A DNA stretch of 5,354 bases from contig JAKONS010000233.1 in assembly GCA_022701845.1 (NCBI GenBank), forward strand, positions 1 to 5,354, written 5' to 3'. Origin of the DNA: Burkholderiaceae bacterium. Its GTDB lineage: Bacteria; Pseudomonadota; Gammaproteobacteria; Burkholderiales; Burkholderiaceae. The notes under the pieces were generated by a model. It saw only the letters and a list, made by a program, of their open reading frames with translations, had not been told where the DNA came from and made no database searches. The position numbers were made by a program, and so were the translations under genes. Below, one piece after another: positions 1 to 5,354 of the stretch (its first letter is position 1; each line of letters starts with the position of its first letter).

Positions 1-617
1 TTGCTCACGCGCACCTCGCCGCCGGTGCGAATCAGCAGATCCGGGTCGGGCAGGCCGGCGGTGCTGAGGTACGGCTGCAGCGCGTCTTCGTCGAAAGCGT
101 CGGGCGAGCTGCCGGGGTTGGCGGCCATCCAGCGCTGCATCGCACGCACCATGTCCCAGCGGCCGCCGTAGTTCACCGCCACCGCGAGCGTCAGCCCGGT
201 GTTCTCATGGGTGAGGTGCTCCACCTCGTCGAACAGCTGGCACAGCGGTTTGTCGAACTTGCTGACGTCGCCGATGATCTTCAGGCGTATGCCGCGTGCG
301 TGCAGATCGCCCGCTTCCTTGCGCAGATAGCGCAGGAACAACTTGGTCAGACCCGACACCTCGTCCTGCGGACGGCGCCAGTTCTCGGTGCTGAAGGCGA
401 ACAGCGTGAGGCATTCCACCCCGACCGCCATGCAGCGTTCGACCAGCGGACGAATGCGCCGCGCGCCGCTGGCGTGGCCCATCATCTGCGGCAGCGCGCG
501 TTGTGCGGCCCAGCGCCGGTTGCCATCCATGATGATGGCCACGTGCCGCGGCACGCTCGGGTCGCGTGCGGTGTCGGCGGGCCTCGCAAGGGCGCCATCC
601 ACGCCTGGATGCTTCAT
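1..617 (-). CDS. uppS: Undecaprenyl diphosphate synthase family cis-prenyltransferase (partial, C-terminus beyond window)
   Basis: This enzyme family condenses isopentenyl diphosphate onto farnesyl diphosphate in cis to give undecaprenyl diphosphate, the carrier lipid for peptidoglycan and other envelope glycans. Reading the minus strand from the ATG at 617-615 gives 205 complete codons, then the edge. Visible family motifs are HVAIIMDGNRRWA (residues 25-37, with the catalytic Mg-binding Asp31), GHASGA with His48, FAFSTENWRRP (73-83), IIGD (114-117), NYGGRWD (149-155) and IRTGGE (196-201). Numbering against E. coli UppS from memory, D26, H43, N74, W75, R77, R194 and E198 are all conserved. 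Ala74 matches E. coli A69, where a bulky residue shortens the product, so a long-chain product is likely. Arg34 replaces the Gly of the usual DGNGRW motif. The ATG at 617 is the first start after an in-frame stop (TAA) upstream, and no strong Shine-Dalgarno site precedes it. Roughly 40-50 residues are missing at the C-terminus. The gene is divergent from dnaG and has no frr in front of it, so it may be a second copy; the family is certain, the exact product is not. Confidence 0.93.
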   Translation of the reverse strand, partial: MKHPGVDGALARPADTARDPSVPRHVAIIMDGNRRWAAQRALPQMMGHASGARRIRPLVERCMAVGVECLTLFAFSTENWRRPQDEVSGLTKLFLRYLRKEAGDLHARGIRLKIIGDVSKFDKPLCQLFDEVEHLTHENTGLTLAVAVNYGGRWDMVRAMQRWMAANPGSSPDAFDEDALQPYLSTAGLPDPDLLIRTGGEVRVS

Positions 618-855
618 CGGATATTCGAGCTTTCTGAAGGTTTGGAGACGATGGAACGATGCAGGGTCGGGATCGAATCGCGTTGCCGGTCGGGCTCTTA
701 AGGCTTACGCCGCTTTACCAAGCGTGGATTCAGCAGGGACTTCACTCATTCGCACACAGTTCTCCAAAATTCTCACAGGCTGGAGGTTGCGTAGTCTAAG
801 TGACTTGGCCGACGCTCGTCGCAAGCTTTGCTGCAGCGCAACGATAATCCGGCGG
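618..855. other. Divergent intergenic region between uppS-like gene and dnaG
   Basis: These 238 bases separate two divergent starts and should hold promoters for both. I found no convincing gene, and no rpsU, in any frame. A perfect small hairpin (CGCTT at 711-715, AAGCG at 720-724, four-base loop) sits in the middle. It is too short and lacks a T-run, so it is not a terminator. I could not find a good promoter for the minus-strand gene. Open reading frames crossing this region run antisense to uppS or to the start of dnaG and have no family resemblance. Confidence 0.6.
741..770 (+). promoter_or_regulatory. Candidate sigma-70 promoter for dnaG
   Basis: A TTCACT hexamer (741-746, four of six matches to TTGACA) and CAAAAT (765-770, four of six to TATAAT) are 18 bases apart. 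This would place the transcript start near 777 and give a dnaG leader of about 80 bases. Matches of this quality are common by chance, so the call rests mainly on position. Confidence 0.25.
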
Positions 856-2889
856 GTGGCCATACCAGCAGCGTTCATCCAGGAGCTCATCGCGCGTACC
901 GACGTGGTGGAAGTCGTAGGCCGGCACGTCACCTTGAAGAAGGGAGGCGCCAACTTCATGGGGCTGTGCCCTTTTCACGACGAACGCTCTCCGTCGTTCT
1001 CGGTCAGTCCGGTCAAACAGTTCTATCACTGCTTCGGATGCGGCGCGAGCGGCGACGCGATCAAGTTCCTCACCGAATACACCGGCGCCAGCTTCGTCGA
1101 AGCGGTGCAGGACCTGGCCCAGCAAGCCGGGCTGATCGTGCCGCAGGACGACCTGTCTCCCGCCGAGCGCGACCGCGCTGCCGCCCAGCGGCAGAAACAG
1201 GCGACGCTGTCGGACGTGCTGGAAAAGGCGGGCGAGGCCTATCGCAAGCATCTGCGCGGCTCGCGGCGGGCGGTTGAGTATTTCAAGGGCCGCGGCGTCT
1301 CGGGCGTGGTGGCGCAGCGTTTCGGCCTGGGTTATGCCCCCGAAGGCTGGCGCGCGCTGGCCAGCGTGTTCCCGGCTTACGACGACGCCCTGCTCGTCGA
1401 AAGCGGCCTGGTGATCGCCGGCGAGGCGGCCGACGACGTGCCGGAATCGCAGCGCAAGCGCTATGACCGGTTCCGCGACCGGGTGATGTTCCCGATCCGC
1501 AACGTCAAGGGCGAGTGCATCGGTTTCGGCGGACGGGTGCTTGGAGACGAGAAGCCCAAGTACCTGAACTCGCCGGAAACACCGGTGTTCAGCAAGGGCC
1601 GCGAGCTCTACAGCCTGTTCGAGGCGCGCAATGCCCTGCGCGAAAAAGGCTTCGCGCTGGTGACTGAGGGCTATATGGACGTAGTGGCGCTGGCGCAGCT
1701 GGGTTTCGCCAATGCGGTCGCCACCCTGGGCACTGCCTGCACCACCGAACATGTGCAGAAGCTGTTCCGCTTCACCGATACGGTGGTGTTCAGCTTCGAC
1801 GGCGACAGCGCCGGCCGGCGCGCCGCGCGCAAGGCGCTGGAGGCCGCCCTGCCCTTCGCCTCCGACACCCGCTCGGTGCGCTTTCTGTTCCTGCCGGCCG
1901 AACACGACCCCGACAGCTTCATCCGCGCCGAAGGCCAGGAGGCGTTCGCCCATGCCATAGAGGAAGCCGTGCCGCTGAGCCGTTTCCTGGTCGATGCCGC
2001 CCGCGAAGACTGCGACACCGCCACCGCCGAAGGCCGCGCGCGCATGGCCAGCCAGGCCCGCAACCTGTGGATGGCGCTGCCCGACGGCGCACTGCGGCTG
2101 CAGATGCTGGCCGAGATCGCCGCGGTGGTGCAGATCGACGCACCCAGCCTGGCCGCCCTATGGGGCAAGCCGCAACGCGGCGACCGCCGCCCGGCCGAAA
2201 CACCGGCCCAGGCGGGCCACGACCATACCGCCGCACCCGGCTACCACGACGGCGACCCCGGCTTCGCGCCCGGCCCGCACGACGAGCCGGGCACCACTGC
2301 CGGATATGCCGTCCAGCAACCCGCCGCCCGCAAGCGCGGCGGCTTCGGCGACGGCGGCCGCAGCGCCTGGACGAAAACCGCCGACGGCAAATGGAAGAAG
2401 GCCGAACCGGTCGATCGGTATGCCGAACCGCCCTCGCGCGGCCTGCGCACGCCCGGCATCACCCGCGCCGACACCGCCGCCCGCCTGCTGCTGCTCGACA
2501 GCCACGCCCTCGACGCGCTGTCGCACGAGGAGCGCGAACTGCTCAGCGCCCTGCCGGCGCCGCACGGTCCGCTGTTCGTATGGCTGGAGGGCCAGCTGCA
2601 TGAACACGGGGCGCAACCCTGGGCCGCCCTGCGCGAGGGCCTGAAAGGACATCCGGCCGAAGCCGCGGCGCTGCGCATGATGACCGGCCCGCAGGCCGAG
2701 ATCGAAGGCCACGCACGCGACCAGCGCGACGAATTGCGCGACGTGCTCAACCGCATGCTGATCGACCATCTGAAGGCGCAGGAGACAGCGGCCATCGCCG
2801 AAGCGGCCACCGATCCGGCGGCACTGGAACGCTACCGGGCGCTGCATTCCCGCCGCCAGTCGTTGGAATCAATGCCCAGAACCTCTTGA
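856..2889 (+). CDS. dnaG: DNA primase DnaG
   Basis: DnaG makes the short RNA primers for Okazaki fragments and leading-strand initiation and works with the replicative helicase DnaB. The predicted protein has 677 residues. The N-terminal zinc finger is of CHC2 type, with Cys38, His41, Cys59 and Cys62. The TOPRIM catalytic core shows EGYMD (Glu271), DGD (Asp315, Asp317) and DPD (Asp351, Asp353), which are the metal-binding acids of the family. Residues about 436-535 form a Pro/Gly/Ala/His-rich linker, and 536-677 form a leucine-rich helical region at the place of the DnaB-binding domain, ending in an Ala/Glu/Arg-rich helix. E. coli DnaG has 581 residues; most of the extra length is in the linker. 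I chose GTG at 856 because the product then begins MAIPAAFIQELIARTDVVEV, matching the normal primase N-terminus. The frame stays open far upstream to 343, but that stretch is antisense to uppS and not primase-like. No clear Shine-Dalgarno site precedes the GTG. TTG codons at 787 and 805 are in-frame alternatives but would add non-homologous residues. rpoD follows on the same strand after 291 bases. Confidence 0.97.
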   Translation: MAIPAAFIQELIARTDVVEVVGRHVTLKKGGANFMGLCPFHDERSPSFSVSPVKQFYHCFGCGASGDAIKFLTEYTGASFVEAVQDLAQQAGLIVPQDDLSPAERDRAAAQRQKQATLSDVLEKAGEAYRKHLRGSRRAVEYFKGRGVSGVVAQRFGLGYAPEGWRALASVFPAYDDALLVESGLVIAGEAADDVPESQRKRYDRFRDRVMFPIRNVKGECIGFGGRVLGDEKPKYLNSPETPVFSKGRELYSLFEARNALREKGFALVTEGYMDVVALAQLGFANAVATLGTACTTEHVQKLFRFTDTVVFSFDGDSAGRRAARKALEAALPFASDTRSVRFLFLPAEHDPDSFIRAEGQEAFAHAIEEAVPLSRFLVDAAREDCDTATAEGRARMASQARNLWMALPDGALRLQMLAEIAAVVQIDAPSLAALWGKPQRGDRRPAETPAQAGHDHTAAPGYHDGDPGFAPGPHDEPGTTAGYAVQQPAARKRGGFGDGGRSAWTKTADGKWKKAEPVDRYAEPPSRGLRTPGITRADTAARLLLLDSHALDALSHEERELLSALPAPHGPLFVWLEGQLHEHGAQPWAALREGLKGHPAEAAALRMMTGPQAEIEGHARDQRDELRDVLNRMLIDHLKAQETAAIAEAATDPAALERYRALHSRRQSLESMPRTS

Positions 2890-2910
2890 TTTCTGCGCAA
2901 AAGCTATAAT
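2884..2910 (+). promoter_or_regulatory. Candidate promoter with perfect TATAAT box, overlapping the dnaG stop
   Basis: TATAAT at 2905-2910 is a perfect sigma-70 -10 hexamer in an otherwise GC-rich region, 15 bases after the dnaG stop codon (2887-2889). The -35 element is poor: TCTTGA (2884-2889) leaves a 15-base spacer, TTGATT (2886-2891) only 13, and the 17-base position reads CCTCTT. There is no extended -10 TG. Transcription would start near 2917, just before a stem and about 195 bases upstream of the terminator at 3059-3114. It could serve rpoD, a small RNA, or both. Confidence 0.55.
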
Positions 2911-2916
2911 GTCAGG

Positions 2917-3112
2917 TTGCTGACGGCAAGAGCGACAGCAGTACCTCCGGACACCGGCCCCCCGACGCCACAGCGCGCGAACGGCCATCTCCACCGCAAG
3001 GGCTGCACACCAAATGATCGCCCTCTCATCTTGTCGTCGGGGGAAGCCTCCCCCATTTAAGGACGACCGTTGTCGAACCGGCTTGGCGCCGGTTCGGTGG
3101 TTCGTCCTTTTT
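2917..3112 (+). ncRNA. Candidate small RNA or attenuated rpoD leader (about 195 nt)
   Basis: The segment runs from the start point predicted by the TATAAT box to the T-run of an intrinsic terminator, and contains no credible gene. Near the 5' end, AGGTTGCTG (2914-2922) can pair with CAGCA (2936-2940) and ACCT (2943-2946), leaving a two-base bulge. The middle (about 2950-3030) is C-rich with no strong fold that I can see by hand. The 3' third holds GGGGGA/TCCCCC (3039-3044 with 3049-3054) and the terminator. Because rpoD starts 68 bases further on, it could be an independent small RNA, a processed product of the leader, or an attenuator. I looked for the long closing stem of 6S RNA and for a tRNA cloverleaf and saw neither. 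The family is unknown to me. Confidence 0.4.
3033..3067 (+). promoter_or_regulatory. Candidate anti-terminator hairpin in the rpoD leader
   Basis: GTCGTC (3033-3038) is exactly complementary to GACGAC (3062-3067). The pairing encloses a perfect six-pair hairpin, GGGGGA (3039-3044) with TCCCCC (3049-3054), which has a four-base loop and stacks directly on the GTCGTC strand. The downstream partner overlaps the 5' arm of the terminator (3059-3066), so the two folds exclude each other. This is the standard geometry of a transcription attenuator. No ligand, protein site or leader peptide is evident, and the competition is inferred from base pairing alone. Confidence 0.4.
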
Positions 3113-3114
3113 CT
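3059..3114 (+). terminator. Strong Rho-independent terminator between dnaG and rpoD
   Basis: AAGGACGA (3059-3066) pairs with TCGTCCTT (3102-3109). Inside it, CGAACCGGC (3074-3082) pairs with GCCGGTTCG (3088-3096) around a five-base loop, with a small asymmetric interior loop between the two stems and CC/GG pairs possible at 3067-3068 with 3099-3100. The stem runs directly into TTTTT at 3108-3112. The T-run is only on the plus-strand exit side, so it acts on transcripts coming from dnaG or from the TATAAT promoter, not on minus-strand transcription. Its position ahead of rpoD means rpoD needs read-through, antitermination or its own downstream promoter. Confidence 0.85.
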
Positions 3115-3170
3115 CCCCCGCGCCGGATCGTGGCGCCCCGTGTCTTCTTTGTGTTGTGATTTTTTTGAGT
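3115..3170 (+). promoter_or_regulatory. Segment between the terminator and the rpoD ribosome binding site, with a weak extended -10-like motif
   Basis: If the terminator is efficient, rpoD would need a start in this short stretch. The best candidate is TGT followed by TGTGAT (3152-3160), which resembles an extended -10 with four of six matches, but nothing like a -35 lies 16-18 bases upstream. A small stem is possible, GCGCC (3120-3124) with GGCGC (3132-3136), and a seven-T run lies at 3160-3166. I regard the promoter reading as weak. Confidence 0.15.
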
Positions 3171-3175
3171 GGAGG
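3171..3175 (+). promoter_or_regulatory. Shine-Dalgarno site of rpoD
   Basis: GGAGG is followed by five bases and then the ATG at 3181. This is a near-ideal ribosome binding site and fixes the rpoD start, so the long N-terminal extension of the protein is genuine rather than a wrong start choice. It lies downstream of the terminator and is not part of that stem. Confidence 0.85.
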
Positions 3176-3180
3176 TTTTC

Positions 3181-5354
<2,174 letters not shown>

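Noticed and set aside
661..700. tRNA T-arm-like TTCGATC on the minus strand
   Set aside because: The flanking five-base arms are not complementary and no anticodon or acceptor stem can be drawn.
207..701. 164-codon plus-strand frame
   Set aside because: It lies mostly antisense to the conserved uppS coding sequence and shows no domain or ribosome binding site.
778..795. Sigma-54 type -24/-12 promoter around CTGGAGGTTGCGT before dnaG
   Set aside because: The TTGC half is present but the TGGCA half and the required spacing are not.
343..855. Upstream extension of the dnaG reading frame, giving an 848-residue protein
   Set aside because: Most of the extension is antisense to the uppS-like gene and is not similar to primase; the normal primase N-terminus begins at 856.
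796..1953. 385-codon open frame antisense to dnaG, and other long antisense frames in dnaG
   Set aside because: Same GC-driven effect; the product has no family features and the sense strand carries complete primase motifs.
2917..3112. 6S RNA gene in the rpoD leader
   Set aside because: The length is similar, but the two ends do not pair and I see no long rod with a central bubble; the 3' end is a plain terminator.

Overview
The window is a GC-rich piece of a proteobacterial core chromosome, most likely from a betaproteobacterium of the order Burkholderiales. The basis is the close match of both large proteins to the family, and the long Lys/Ala/Pro-rich N-terminal extension on the primary sigma factor, which I associate with that group from memory. 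I saw no mobile element, CRISPR array, rRNA or tRNA.

Layout, left to right. (1) Positions 1-617, minus strand: the N-terminal 205 codons of a cis-prenyltransferase (undecaprenyl diphosphate synthase family, uppS-like), cut by the window edge. (2) Positions 618-855: a divergent intergenic region with a weak candidate promoter for dnaG and a small hairpin; rpsU, often found before dnaG, is not here. (3) Positions 856-2889, plus strand: complete DNA primase dnaG with a GTG start, CHC2 zinc finger, TOPRIM core, an enlarged low-complexity linker and a C-terminal helicase-binding region. (4) Positions 2890-3180: a gene-free leader that begins at a perfect TATAAT box next to the dnaG stop, contains several hairpins and ends in a strong intrinsic terminator before a good Shine-Dalgarno site. 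(5) Positions 3181-5354, plus strand: rpoD, the primary sigma factor, cut by the right edge about 100 residues before its expected end.

dnaG and rpoD are the last two genes of the classical rpsU-dnaG-rpoD macromolecular synthesis operon, which links the start of replication with transcription. Here rpsU is missing from the position before dnaG and a uppS-family gene, for the lipid carrier of cell-wall synthesis, is divergent instead.

The most interesting structure is the dnaG-rpoD spacer. A promoter-like box and a terminator about 200 nt apart sit upstream of rpoD, and the 5' arm of the terminator can pair with an upstream segment in a competing hairpin. This has the form of a small RNA gene or a transcription attenuator controlling the housekeeping sigma factor. 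It is inferred from sequence and hand folding only; I cannot assign it to a known RNA family.
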